Of a stretch of DNA of 22,336 nucleotides, positions 8,540-15,676 are shown piece after piece. The position numbers were made by a program, and so were the translations under genes. Within the stretch, counting starts at the first letter, position 1, and each line of letters opens with the position of its first letter. Origin of the DNA: Rhodobiaceae bacterium UBA7804 (GTDB lineage: Bacteria; Pseudomonadota; Alphaproteobacteria; Parvibaculales; Parvibaculaceae); contig DLCG01000009.1 of the NCBI GenBank assembly GCA_002480495.1, forward strand, positions 389,931 through 412,266, in the 5' to 3' direction. The notes below the pieces were generated by a model. It made no database searches, was not told where the DNA came from, and saw only the letters and a program-made list of their open reading frames with translations.

Positions 8540-10006
8540 CTACCCCTGAGCACGGTCGAGCGCGGCCGCCAGAGCATGATGCTGATTGTAATAGCGCGCA
8601 CGGTCCCAGAAAGAGGGACGCGCGATACCCGTGGACTTGTGCTTGCCGATGATACGCCCGGTTTCGTCCTCGCCCTCGATATCGTAAACGAAGAGATCCT
8701 GGGTGATGATGACATCACCCTCGGTACCCAGCACCTCGGTGATGTGCGTGATGCGGCGTGAGCCGTCGCGCAGACGCGCCGCCTGCACGACCACATCGAT
8801 CGAGCCGCAGATCATCTCGCGAATCGTCTTTGAAGGAAGCTGGTAGCCGCCCATGGTGATCATGCTCTCCAGACGCGAGAGCGCCTCCCGCGGACTGTTC
8901 GCGTGAAGCGTACCCATGGATCCGTCATGACCGGTGTTCATCGCCTGGAGGAGGTCGAAGGCCTCCGGACCGCGCACCTCACCGACAATGATACGCTCGG
9001 GACGCATGCGCAGACAGTTGCGCACGAGTTCGGTCATCGTGATCTGACCCTGCCCTTCCAGGTTCGGGGGACGCGTCTCCAGACGCACCACGTGCGGCTG
9101 CTGAAGCTGAAGCTCGGCTGCGTCCTCGCAGGTGATCACACGCTCGTCTGCCTCGATGAAACCCGTGAGACAATTGAGCAGCGTCGTCTTGCCCGAGCCC
9201 GTACCACCGGAGATGAGGACGTTGCAGCGTACCTTGCCGATGATACCGAGAACCTCGGCTCCTTCCTGCGAAATGGAATTGTATTCCACCAGATCGCGCA
9301 TGGTGAGCTTGTCGCGGCGAAACTTACGAATGGTCAGGGCAGGGCCGTCGATCGAAAGCGGCGGCACGATGACGTTCACACGGCTGCCATCGGGAAGACG
9401 CGCGTCGCAGATCGGACTCGATTCGTCCACGCGACGGCCGACCTGACTCACGATCCGCTGACAGATATTCATCAACTGGCTGTTGTCGCGGAAACGGATA
9501 TTGGTCAGCTCGACCTTGCCGTTCACTTCGATGAAGGTGCGTTCGCAACCGTTCACCATGATATCGGCAATGTCGTCTCGGGCCAGAAGCGGCTCCAGCG
9601 GGCCGTAGCCCAGTACGTCGTTGCAGATGTCCTGCAGGAGCGCTTCCTGCTCGGAGATCGACATGACGACGTTCTTGATCGAAAGGATTTCGTTGACGAT
9701 GTCGCGGATTTCCTCGCGCGCGCTTTCCGCGTCGAGCTGGGCGAGCTGCGTCAGATCGATCGTGTCGATCAGCGCATTGAAGATCGTCGTCTTGATCTGA
9801 TAGTAGTTTTCCGATCGATGATCGCTCGCGCGCGCCGGCGCGGCCGGCTTCGCCGGAACAGGCTTGGCTGGCGCGGGTTTCTGAGGCCCGGCTTTGGGCA
9901 TAGCGGCGCTGGCCGGCGGCGGCGGAGCATCCTGTCTCGACGGGGATGCGGGCGCCGATGCGGGCTTGCGGGGGACTGCCTGACCTTCGGTCCGCCTTCC
10001 AAACAC
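8540..10006 (-). CDS. cpaF: CpaF/TadA, secretion ATPase of the Tad pilus
   Basis: 488 aa. Residues 1-62 are a Pro/Ala/Lys-rich linker of low complexity. The N-terminal domain runs from about 65 to 235. The RecA-like core has Walker A GGTGSGKTT (267-275), an Asp box TCEDAAELQL (292-301), Walker B RIIVGEVRGPEA (about 338-349) and a His box GHDGSMGTLHANSP (359-372). This is a hexameric VirB11/PilT-class motor that drives Flp polymerisation from the cytoplasm. The GTG start at 10006 has a GGAGG (10015-10019 on the minus strand) with 8-nt spacing, while no other start in frame is as well supported. It lies 15 bp after cpaE and 9 bp before tadB. Confidence 0.96.
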   Translation of the reverse strand: MFGRRTEGQAVPRKPASAPASPSRQDAPPPPASAAMPKAGPQKPAPAKPVPAKPAAPARASDHRSENYYQIKTTIFNALIDTIDLTQLAQLDAESAREEIRDIVNEILSIKNVVMSISEQEALLQDICNDVLGYGPLEPLLARDDIADIMVNGCERTFIEVNGKVELTNIRFRDNSQLMNICQRIVSQVGRRVDESSPICDARLPDGSRVNVIVPPLSIDGPALTIRKFRRDKLTMRDLVEYNSISQEGAEVLGIIGKVRCNVLISGGTGSGKTTLLNCLTGFIEADERVITCEDAAELQLQQPHVVRLETRPPNLEGQGQITMTELVRNCLRMRPERIIVGEVRGPEAFDLLQAMNTGHDGSMGTLHANSPREALSRLESMITMGGYQLPSKTIREMICGSIDVVVQAARLRDGSRRITHITEVLGTEGDVIITQDLFVYDIEGEDETGRIIGKHKSTGIARPSFWDRARYYNQHHALAAALDRAQG

Positions 10007-10021
10007 GTTAGCTACCTCCGA

Positions 10022-11374
10022 TTATCCCTTGCGCGAGAGAAAGCTGAAAAGGGACGATTTTGCTGCCTTGGGCGCTCTCGATTCACGGCCGCAGAGCTGC
10101 TGGGAGAGAAAGCGGAAGCCTTCCGCCGTCTTTCCCTTGGGCTCCAGCTCCTCGATCATCTGTCCGTTGTTTGCCGCTGTGCCGAAGAGACCCGGATTGA
10201 ACGGCAGAACAAGCGTTGCTTCCGAGCCGACAGCTTCAGCGAAATCCTTGACCGGAATTTCAGGACGCTTGGGCATGCCGACCTGATTGAGGACGATATG
10301 CGCCGGGTTGTCGTTGGGCCTTGCCTGACGGGTCAGGTCGAGGATGTTCTTCGCATTACGCAGGCTGGCGAGGTCCGGCGTCGCCGTGATGACGATCTCG
10401 TCGGCGGCGAGCAGAACCTTCTTCGTCCAGGGAGCCCATACATGCGGCAGGTCGACGATCACGCAGGGCACACCTTCGCGCACGATCTCGAGCACGCTTT
10501 CGCAACTTTCGGCATCCATTTCGAAATCGCGGTCGAGGACCGCCGGTGCAGCGAAAAGGCTCAACCGTTCCGTGCACTTGACGAGCAGGCGGTCGAGAAG
10601 GACATCGTCCAGCCGCTCCGGCGCGGTCAGCGCATCGGCGATGCCCTGTGCCGGGTCCTGATTGAAATCGAGACCGGCGGTGCCGAAAGGCAAATCCATA
10701 TCGGTGATGACGACATCCTCATCCATACCCGACGAGATGCACCAGCCGACATTATGCGCGATGGTGCTTGAGCCCGTGCCGCCCTTCGCCCCGATGAAGG
10801 CTATAGTCCGGCCGATCGGCGGTGCGTCCGGGTCGATATAAAGACGCGAAATAGCCTCGATGACGCCAATGGGCCGAAGCGGCGCGACGAGATATTCGTT
10901 CACGCCTTGACGGATCATCTCGCGATAGAGCGAAACATCGTTCATGTGACCGATGACGACAACCTTGGTGCCCGCATCGCAGACCTCGGCCAATGCGCCG
11001 AGCTGGTTGAACAGTTCCGGGCCGCCGACCCGCGTCTCCACCATGATCAGGTTCGGCGTCGCGGTCTGCTGATAGTGTTCGATCGCCGCAGGAATACCGC
11101 CCATGTGCACGGTGAGATGCGCCTTGGCGAGGCGGCGGTCTTCACCAGCGCGCTGAATGGCGCTTCCCGTGCCGGGTTGCTCGCAAAAGGCGTGAATGGT
11201 GATCCTCGGAACCGGCTTCATCACGGCCAAGCCGTCCGTATCGCCTTGAACGGAGACCGACGCCTCTGCGAGCGGCGGCGCTTCCGGCACCGTCTCCCTG
11301 ACCGTATCGACAGTAGGTTCGGGCATCGGCGGAGCCTCCACTGAAGGTTCCTTGCGTGCGAGATTGCTCATCAT
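10022..11374 (-). CDS. cpaE: CpaE/TadZ-type ATPase, pilus localisation protein
   Basis: 450 aa. Residues 1-55 are a Pro/Glu-rich tail. A receiver-like domain covers about 56-180. Its phosphoacceptor position appears to read Glu in NLIMVETRVGG rather than Asp, so phosphorylation is unlikely. The ParA/MinD-like domain begins at about 188, with the deviant Walker A GAKGGTGSS (195-203), and continues with VVITDMDLPFGTAGLDFNQD and CVIVDLPHVWAPWTK. Such proteins place the Tad machine at a cell pole in relatives such as Caulobacter. The start ATG overlaps the cpaD stop (ATGA, 11371-11374) and has GAGG upstream, so it is translationally coupled to cpaD. Confidence 0.93.
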   Translation of the reverse strand: MMSNLARKEPSVEAPPMPEPTVDTVRETVPEAPPLAEASVSVQGDTDGLAVMKPVPRITIHAFCEQPGTGSAIQRAGEDRRLAKAHLTVHMGGIPAAIEHYQQTATPNLIMVETRVGGPELFNQLGALAEVCDAGTKVVVIGHMNDVSLYREMIRQGVNEYLVAPLRPIGVIEAISRLYIDPDAPPIGRTIAFIGAKGGTGSSTIAHNVGWCISSGMDEDVVITDMDLPFGTAGLDFNQDPAQGIADALTAPERLDDVLLDRLLVKCTERLSLFAAPAVLDRDFEMDAESCESVLEIVREGVPCVIVDLPHVWAPWTKKVLLAADEIVITATPDLASLRNAKNILDLTRQARPNDNPAHIVLNQVGMPKRPEIPVKDFAEAVGSEATLVLPFNPGLFGTAANNGQMIEELEPKGKTAEGFRFLSQQLCGRESRAPKAAKSSLFSFLSRKG

Positions 11375-12060
11375 TCCACCTCACTCACAGCGCCCGAGTC
11401 CTGCTCGCTGCGCTGGGTCGCTGTCGGTTCGCCAGCCCGATATTTCTCAAGCACCGTGTTCCGGCGCTCCGCATCGGCGGGCGTCATCCTGCGCGGGCCG
11501 GCAAGATCGGCCGGATCGGCGATCATCGCCGCCAGGTTGTTCTGGGTCGCACAGCCGTGATTGGGCGGCAGACCGTTCGAAGGATCGAAGGCGTAATCCA
11601 TGCTCCAGTCACCACAGGCTGTGGGTGTGGCCACGTAATGCTTGAAGGAGAGGATCAGGGGCGCACCGCTATCGGCACCCGATGCGCGGTAGGGCGTATA
11701 GGAAAGATCGGTTACACCGTTCTCCGCAAGAATGTCGCGAACATCGCTGAGAGCGACTGTCGCCGCACCCGCGTTGGGGGAACCGGAGGGCGTCGAAATG
11801 GTCAGAGGTCCGTGACCGCGCTGACGGTAGGCCGCAGCGAAATTCTCGATTGCCGCACGATCCGAAGGAGCGAGACCGGGCTGTCCCGCCACCACGCCGA
11901 CATTCAAGGTCGCCACATCGGCCTCTACGGAGATCGGATGCGTGTAGTTCGCGTCGTACTGAGCGTTCTCGATGCCGTTGAATCCGGCGCATCCCGCAAG
12001 CGCCACGGTCAATGCGAAGACGACGCCCCCGGCGGCGCTTTTTGCTATCGGCTTTGCCAT
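11371..12060 (-). CDS. cpaD: CpaD-family pilus assembly lipoprotein
   Basis: 229 aa from the ATG at 12060. The signal peptide ends in the lipobox L21-A22-G23-C24 (VALAGCAGF). The mature part contains the CpaD-typical N-terminal segment YTHPISVEADVATLNV, a region resembling an OmpA-like fold around GPLTISTPSGSPNAGA, and two cysteines (in PTACGDWS and NHGCATQNN) near the conserved LAAMIADPADLAGPR motif. It is thought to act with the secretin CpaC in the outer membrane. The frame is open to a TTG at 12084 and an ATG at 12078. I prefer 12060 because an AGGG lies 8 nt upstream and the signal peptide is of normal size. It follows cpaC by 20 bp and overlaps cpaE by 4 bp. Confidence 0.9.
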   Translation of the reverse strand: MAKPIAKSAAGGVVFALTVALAGCAGFNGIENAQYDANYTHPISVEADVATLNVGVVAGQPGLAPSDRAAIENFAAAYRQRGHGPLTISTPSGSPNAGAATVALSDVRDILAENGVTDLSYTPYRASGADSGAPLILSFKHYVATPTACGDWSMDYAFDPSNGLPPNHGCATQNNLAAMIADPADLAGPRRMTPADAERRNTVLEKYRAGEPTATQRSEQDSGAVSEVE

Positions 12061-12080
12061 TTCATTCACCCTTCGCATTC

Positions 12081-13547
12081 TCAATCCACAACGAAGCCGA
12101 CGGGCCCCTGCAGCGACTTGTCGCCAGGAGTTGCGCCGCGCGCACCGTAGGTTGCGTTCAAACGTCCCATGAGGATCGTGTCCATGTCGCTTGCAGGCGC
12201 AAAGCCATCCGTTGGCAGAACGAGATTCTTGCGGGAGGTCGGGTCGACGAGGTAAGGCGTCACGATCACGACCAGTTCCGTTTCGTTCTTCTGGTAGTCG
12301 CGGCTGCGGAAGAGTTGCCCGAGAACCGGCATATCCTTTGCGCCAGGCACGCCGTCGATATTCTGGCGCGTGGTGTCCGACAGAAGACCCGCCATGACGA
12401 GCGACCCGCCGCTTGGCAGTTCCAGCGTCGTTTCCGCGCGGCGCACCTTCAAGCCCGGCACGGTAACGCCCGTGCTGCTGGAGCCCTGAAGCACGAAGGC
12501 GCCGTCCGACGAAAGTTCGCTCACCTCCGTCGAGATCTTGAGGCTGATACGGCCTTCGCTGAGAACGACCGGCGTGAAGTTCAGCCCGACACCGAACGGC
12601 TTGAACTCAAGCTGCACGTTGCCATCCCGGTCGCGCGAGGTCGGCACAGGGAATTCGCCGCCCGCGAGAAACTTCGCGGATTCGCCGGAAATTGCGGTCA
12701 GGTTCGGTTCGGCCAATGTGCGCAGAATGCCATCGCGCTCAAGCGCGCGCAGGGCGGCACCGATATCGTCGCCGTTATAAGACGTACCCTCGGTGGAGAG
12801 TCCGCCGAGCGATTGCCCCTGAACACTGAAAGCATTCGATGTGGCCAGGCGCAGCGCAAAATCGCCAAAGCTCGCCGCGCTCGAAAGGTCGACGCCAAGC
12901 TGCTTGATGACGCTGCGCTGCATTTCAGCGACGGTCACCTTGAGCATCACCTGTTCCTTGCCCTCGATGCCGAGCATGTTGAGGACGTTTTCCTTGTCGA
13001 CGCCGATATAGCGCGCCGCAAGATCCTGAGCCTTGCTTGCCTCGCTGGCGCTCGCGACCATTCCGGAAAGAACGACATGATCGTTGATCGACTCGACGTC
13101 GATGCGGGCGGAGGGGAAATACTGGCGCAGGGAATCGCGAAGACCGCTGAGATCGCGCGCGACGCGTATCTCGAGATTCAGGATCTGCTGACCGCTCTCG
13201 TTGAAGAAGAAGGCGTTGGTCTGGCCGACGGCAAGGCCGATCAAATAGGTGCGCTTGCTGGTCCGCACCACGGCATCGACGATGGCCGGGTTCGAAACGA
13301 GCACGTCACGCGCGGCAACCGGCAGCTCGACGATCGCGGCCTTGTTGAGACCGAGCACAATGCTTCGCGACGCCTGGCCCGCTCCACCCTGGTCGATTTT
13401 CACGAGGCGGGCATCTCCCGCATGCAGCGTGCCGCCAACCGGAGCGAGGGTCAGCGAGATCGCGCAGAGAATCGCGGAAGCCACCCGCAGGGGACGGACA
13501 ATCCGCGCGGTGCGAACCGCCTTCAATTTGTTCCACATCCTGTTCAT
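12081..13547 (-). CDS. cpaC: CpaC/RcpA, outer-membrane secretin of the Tad pilus
   Basis: 488 aa. A long basic N-terminus plus hydrophobic stretch (about residues 20-43) is the signal peptide. Residues 62-130 form the pilus-secretin N-terminal domain (VELPVAARDVLVSNPAIVDAVV). A BON-like segment follows (about 132-185), then the secretin domain to about residue 455. The latter contains FKPFGVGLNFTPVVLSEGRISL, LKVRRAETTLELPSGGSLVMAGLL and the C-terminal signature GQLFRSRDYQKNETELVVIVTPYLVDP. It forms the ring through which the Flp pilus leaves the cell. The ATG at 13547 has GAGGA with good spacing. cpaB lies 14 bp upstream and cpaD 20 bp downstream. Confidence 0.95.
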   Translation of the reverse strand: MNRMWNKLKAVRTARIVRPLRVASAILCAISLTLAPVGGTLHAGDARLVKIDQGGAGQASRSIVLGLNKAAIVELPVAARDVLVSNPAIVDAVVRTSKRTYLIGLAVGQTNAFFFNESGQQILNLEIRVARDLSGLRDSLRQYFPSARIDVESINDHVVLSGMVASASEASKAQDLAARYIGVDKENVLNMLGIEGKEQVMLKVTVAEMQRSVIKQLGVDLSSAASFGDFALRLATSNAFSVQGQSLGGLSTEGTSYNGDDIGAALRALERDGILRTLAEPNLTAISGESAKFLAGGEFPVPTSRDRDGNVQLEFKPFGVGLNFTPVVLSEGRISLKISTEVSELSSDGAFVLQGSSSTGVTVPGLKVRRAETTLELPSGGSLVMAGLLSDTTRQNIDGVPGAKDMPVLGQLFRSRDYQKNETELVVIVTPYLVDPTSRKNLVLPTDGFAPASDMDTILMGRLNATYGARGATPGDKSLQGPVGFVVD

Positions 13548-13561
13548 GCCCGCTTCCTCGC

Positions 13562-14317
13562 CTACTTCACACGCACTGACTGCGTGGTGCCGTAGCGCAC
13601 GATTTTCACTACCGACCCGCCAGCTTCCTTGACCCGGTCTTCCGTTCCCGCCAGATCGCGATCTCCCATGCTGCGCAGCGAGAGCGAAAGCTGACCGTCG
13701 GCCTGCGCGACCGAAACAAGTTCGACCTGCGAGGGCGTCAACTCGAGCGTCGCGGTGCGGCCCACGGCCACCTGCTCGCCCGCCTTCTCGTTGAAGCGCT
13801 GATCGATGGCGAGAACGCGGATATTGCGAAGAATGGTCTGCCCCTTCTCAACATCCACGACATCGACGCGATCATTGGGGAGAATAAACCCACCGGCACT
13901 GGTCTCCGGCGTAATGGTGATTGCGGCGGCGCGCATGCCCGGCTCGATCAGTGCGGACATGAAGCCCGCGCCGGAAAGCGTCACCAGCTTTTCCATCGTG
14001 ACCGGCTCGCCGCTGAGCATCGCCGTGCGGGTAACCGCATCGGCGAACTCCTCTATCGCCGTCGGCTTCTGAGCTCTCGTGACATATGCCGGATTGAGGG
14101 AAGTTTCAGGCCAGCGCTGCCAGCGCAGGTCCGAGGTGGAAACGCGCTGACCGACATCGAGGTTGTTGACGGCAACGAGAACTTCGGCGGTCGGCTCTTC
14201 GACGACCTGCTTGACGGGCTGATCCTTGTCGGAAGATACGAGTCCGCGCGCGAGCAACGCTGCGAGGCCCGCGGCGACGATCGCCAGAACCAGAACTCCA
14301 ATGCGTGCGGCGTTCAC
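13562..14317 (-). CDS. cpaB: CpaB/RcpC, Flp pilus assembly protein
   Basis: 251 aa. One N-terminal membrane helix (about residues 8-27) is followed by a periplasmic part. This begins with an SAF-like domain (EVLVAVNNLDVGQRVSTSDLRWQRWPE) and continues with AMLSGEPVTMEKLV, AAITITPETSAGGFILPNDRVDVVDVEKGQTILRNIRVLAID and RTATLELTPSQVELVSVAQADGQLSLSLRS. That order is characteristic of CpaB/RcpC, which is thought to work in the periplasm with the secretin complex. The start is a GTG at 14317 with AAAGGA upstream. The gene ends 14 bp before cpaC and begins 56 bp after cpaA in the same direction. Confidence 0.93.
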   Translation of the reverse strand: MNAARIGVLVLAIVAAGLAALLARGLVSSDKDQPVKQVVEEPTAEVLVAVNNLDVGQRVSTSDLRWQRWPETSLNPAYVTRAQKPTAIEEFADAVTRTAMLSGEPVTMEKLVTLSGAGFMSALIEPGMRAAAITITPETSAGGFILPNDRVDVVDVEKGQTILRNIRVLAIDQRFNEKAGEQVAVGRTATLELTPSQVELVSVAQADGQLSLSLRSMGDRDLAGTEDRVKEAGGSVVKIVRYGTTQSVRVK

Positions 14318-14373
14318 TTGCCCAATCCTTTCGTTTCGCGCCGCCGGCCCAACCGGGCGGCGCTACGTTCAAC

Positions 14374-14880
14374 TCACGCGGCGTGAGCCGCAGCTGCAAA
14401 CCAGACGGTCTGCGGAAAAATCATCAGCCCGCCGATAGCGAGCGCCACTCCGTAGGGAATGCCTTCCTTCGGGTTGTGCAGCCTTGCAATCCAGTTCCTC
14501 CGCATCATGAAGAGCGGCAGCGGCATTCGCCTGAAGACCAGAATGAGCAGCGTAAGCACGCCGCCGATGACGGAAGCCCAGATGAGATAGGGAAGAAGAT
14601 TGCCCATCCCAGCCCAGAGCGCGGTTGCTGCCACGAACTTCGCATCGCCGCCCCCGATCCAGCCCAGCGCGAACAACGCCATCCCGACCAGCAGCATCAG
14701 CAAGCCCGCAGCGACATGAAGGCCGATTTCCTGAAGCGTGAGCCCCAGGAAAGGCACGAGAATCGCGAATGCAGCGGCAAGCGCGATCGTCAGCACGTTC
14801 GGGATTGTCATCGTCGTCAAATCCCACAGCGCGCCAAAGATCATGGCGAGCGGAAAGACGGCGAGGAAGAGCATGCTCAT
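14374..14880 (-). CDS. cpaA: CpaA/TadV, type IV prepilin peptidase (A24)
   Basis: 168 aa, almost wholly hydrophobic with about five or six membrane helices. The two catalytic aspartates are visible: the first in WDLTTMTIPN (Asp20) and the second in the GxGD-type motif IGGGDAKFVAA (Asp79). It lacks the N-methylation domain of large PilD enzymes, as is normal for the Tad type. It should cleave the leader of Flp and of the TadE-type pseudopilins in this locus. A GTG at 14883 directly precedes the ATG at 14880; neither has a strong ribosome-binding site, so the start is uncertain by a few codons. A terminator lies upstream, between flp and this gene. Confidence 0.9.
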   Translation of the reverse strand: MSMLFLAVFPLAMIFGALWDLTTMTIPNVLTIALAAAFAILVPFLGLTLQEIGLHVAAGLLMLLVGMALFALGWIGGGDAKFVAATALWAGMGNLLPYLIWASVIGGVLTLLILVFRRMPLPLFMMRRNWIARLHNPKEGIPYGVALAIGGLMIFPQTVWFAAAAHAA

Positions 14881-15053
14881 CACGGCAGACGCCCGGTTTC
14901 CCTCGGGCCGGAATGACCCCGGGCGGGAGGCCCCATGCCTTCCCGCGCCATCGGATAGTGGGCGGGGGACCGTAAATTTGGAGTAAATGGAGGTTCAAAA
15001 TGAGCCGAAATGCCCCCGCCTGGGCTGCTTGCCATTGCAGGTCGCCAACGGAA

Positions 15054-15086
15054 AAAGCCGCCATGCAGTGAATGCATGACGGCTTT
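15054..15086 (-). terminator. Intrinsic terminator downstream of flp
   Basis: The stem 15054-15067 with 15073-15086 has one C-A mismatch and a 5-nt loop. On the minus strand it is followed by a T-run (CGGCTTTTTCC). It lies 44 bp after the flp stop, so most flp transcripts should end before cpaA. The rest of the 14884-15129 gap shows no supported gene. Confidence 0.75.
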
Positions 15087-15129
15087 CCAGATTGTCTTCC
15101 GGCCATAGGCCAGTACGCGGAGATCGGGA

Positions 15130-15294
15130 TCAGGCGAGTTCGCCGGCGATCTCTTCGAACTTGGCGATGATGGCATCGCCCACAGAAGCCACCGCACCGA
15201 TGATCACAACCGCGATACCGGCAGCGATGAGCGCGTATTCGATCGCGGTCGCGCCCGACTCATTCTTCGCAAAAGTCTTCAGAAACTGGCCCAT
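15130..15294 (-). CDS. flp: Flp-type major pilin
   Basis: 54 aa, small enough to be easily missed. The prepilin reads MGQFLKTFAKNESG, then ATAIEYALIAAGIAVVIIG, then a short amphipathic tail to KFEEIAGELA. Cleavage by CpaA is expected after Gly14, giving a mature pilin of 40 residues. In it Glu5 and Tyr6 (Glu19-Tyr20 of the precursor) form the Flp signature, followed by one hydrophobic helix. It is the structural subunit of the type IVc pilus used for adhesion and biofilm formation. The Shine-Dalgarno AAGGAGG (15301-15307) with a 6-nt gap is the strongest in the window, and a terminator follows. Both fit a very highly expressed single gene transcribed apart from the assembly genes. Confidence 0.95.
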   Translation of the reverse strand: MGQFLKTFAKNESGATAIEYALIAAGIAVVIIGAVASVGDAIIAKFEEIAGELA

Positions 15295-15482
15295 TGCAAG
15301 CCTCCTTCAAGTATTGACTGTCGACAGCACCAACCCTTGCGGACATGCGAGCCGCCGGGCGCCCTTTCGGACTGGTGAGAAGATTAGCCGGGCACCCTTA
15401 CTCAAACCCTAACGAATACTCTAAAGAATCCCTTATCTTTACTCACACTTTCAGTATATTTTATGTATTTGACTACACTTCA

Positions 15483-15496
15483 TTGTTTCCAAACAA
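15483..15496. promoter_or_regulatory. Perfect 14-bp palindrome of FNR/CRP type upstream of flp
   Basis: TTGTTTCCAAACAA reads as TTGTT-N4-AACAA, the 5-4-5 layout of FNR-family sites (TTGAT-N4-ATCAA). Its centre is about 31 bp before a -10-like TATACT (minus strand), close to where class II activators of this family bind. A Crp/Fnr-family gene ends 180 bp away. Binding is inferred. Confidence 0.4.
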
Positions 15497-15558
15497 GATT
15501 TTCAGTCCAGTTTGATTTAGCCCCGCAAAATCGCGCGGGAAAAAGCCTAAGAGTGAGG

Positions 15559-15573
15559 TTAATTCCGGGTTAA
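15559..15573 (-). promoter_or_regulatory. CtrA-like box upstream of flp
   Basis: On the minus strand the site reads TTAACCCGGAATTAACC: two TTAACC half-sites 11 bp apart, matching the CtrA consensus TTAA-N7-TTAAC without mismatch. It lies 265 bp before the flp start and about 110 bp before the inferred transcription start, so it would act as an upstream rather than a -35 site. Confidence 0.5.
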
Positions 15574-15676
15574 AGCGTTCTGGAGACTTGCCACGGAAAT
15601 GCGGAGAATCCAGCGGGATGAGAGATTTACGTCCCGACTACTGCAACCACGCCAGCGGCGGCGGCCGCAAATTCCT

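Larger units (their letters stand above)
15295..15676 (-). promoter_or_regulatory. Long AT-rich flp leader and promoter region (382 bp)
   Basis: No open frame is supported here. From about 15400 to 15530 the sequence is far richer in A+T than its surroundings. On the minus strand, in order, it holds a CtrA-like box (15573-15559), an FNR-type palindrome (15496-15483), a -10-like TATACT (15458-15453) without a good -35, several GAGTAA-like words, and the flp Shine-Dalgarno (15307-15301). A start near 15446 would give a leader of about 150 nt. Confidence 0.55.

Noticed and set aside
8903..10771. Very long plus-strand open frame (over 600 codons) across cpaF and cpaE
   Set aside because: It is antisense to two genes with complete, recognisable ATPase motifs; the translation is Arg/His/Asp-rich with no domain. 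High GC lowers stop frequency in this frame.
12012..13595. Plus-strand frame of over 500 codons opposite cpaC
   Set aside because: Antisense shadow of an intact secretin gene, with no signal peptide or recognisable domain.
14369..15106. Minus-strand frame that overlaps cpaA and runs through the flp terminator
   Set aside because: Different frame from the prepilin peptidase, Arg/Gly/Pro-rich, and crosses a terminator; cpaA is clearly the real gene.
15520..15543. GC-rich inverted repeat (CCCCGC ... GCGCGGG) upstream of flp as a possible terminator of the Crp/Fnr gene
   Set aside because: The stem is short and imperfect, and on the minus strand the T-run precedes rather than follows it.
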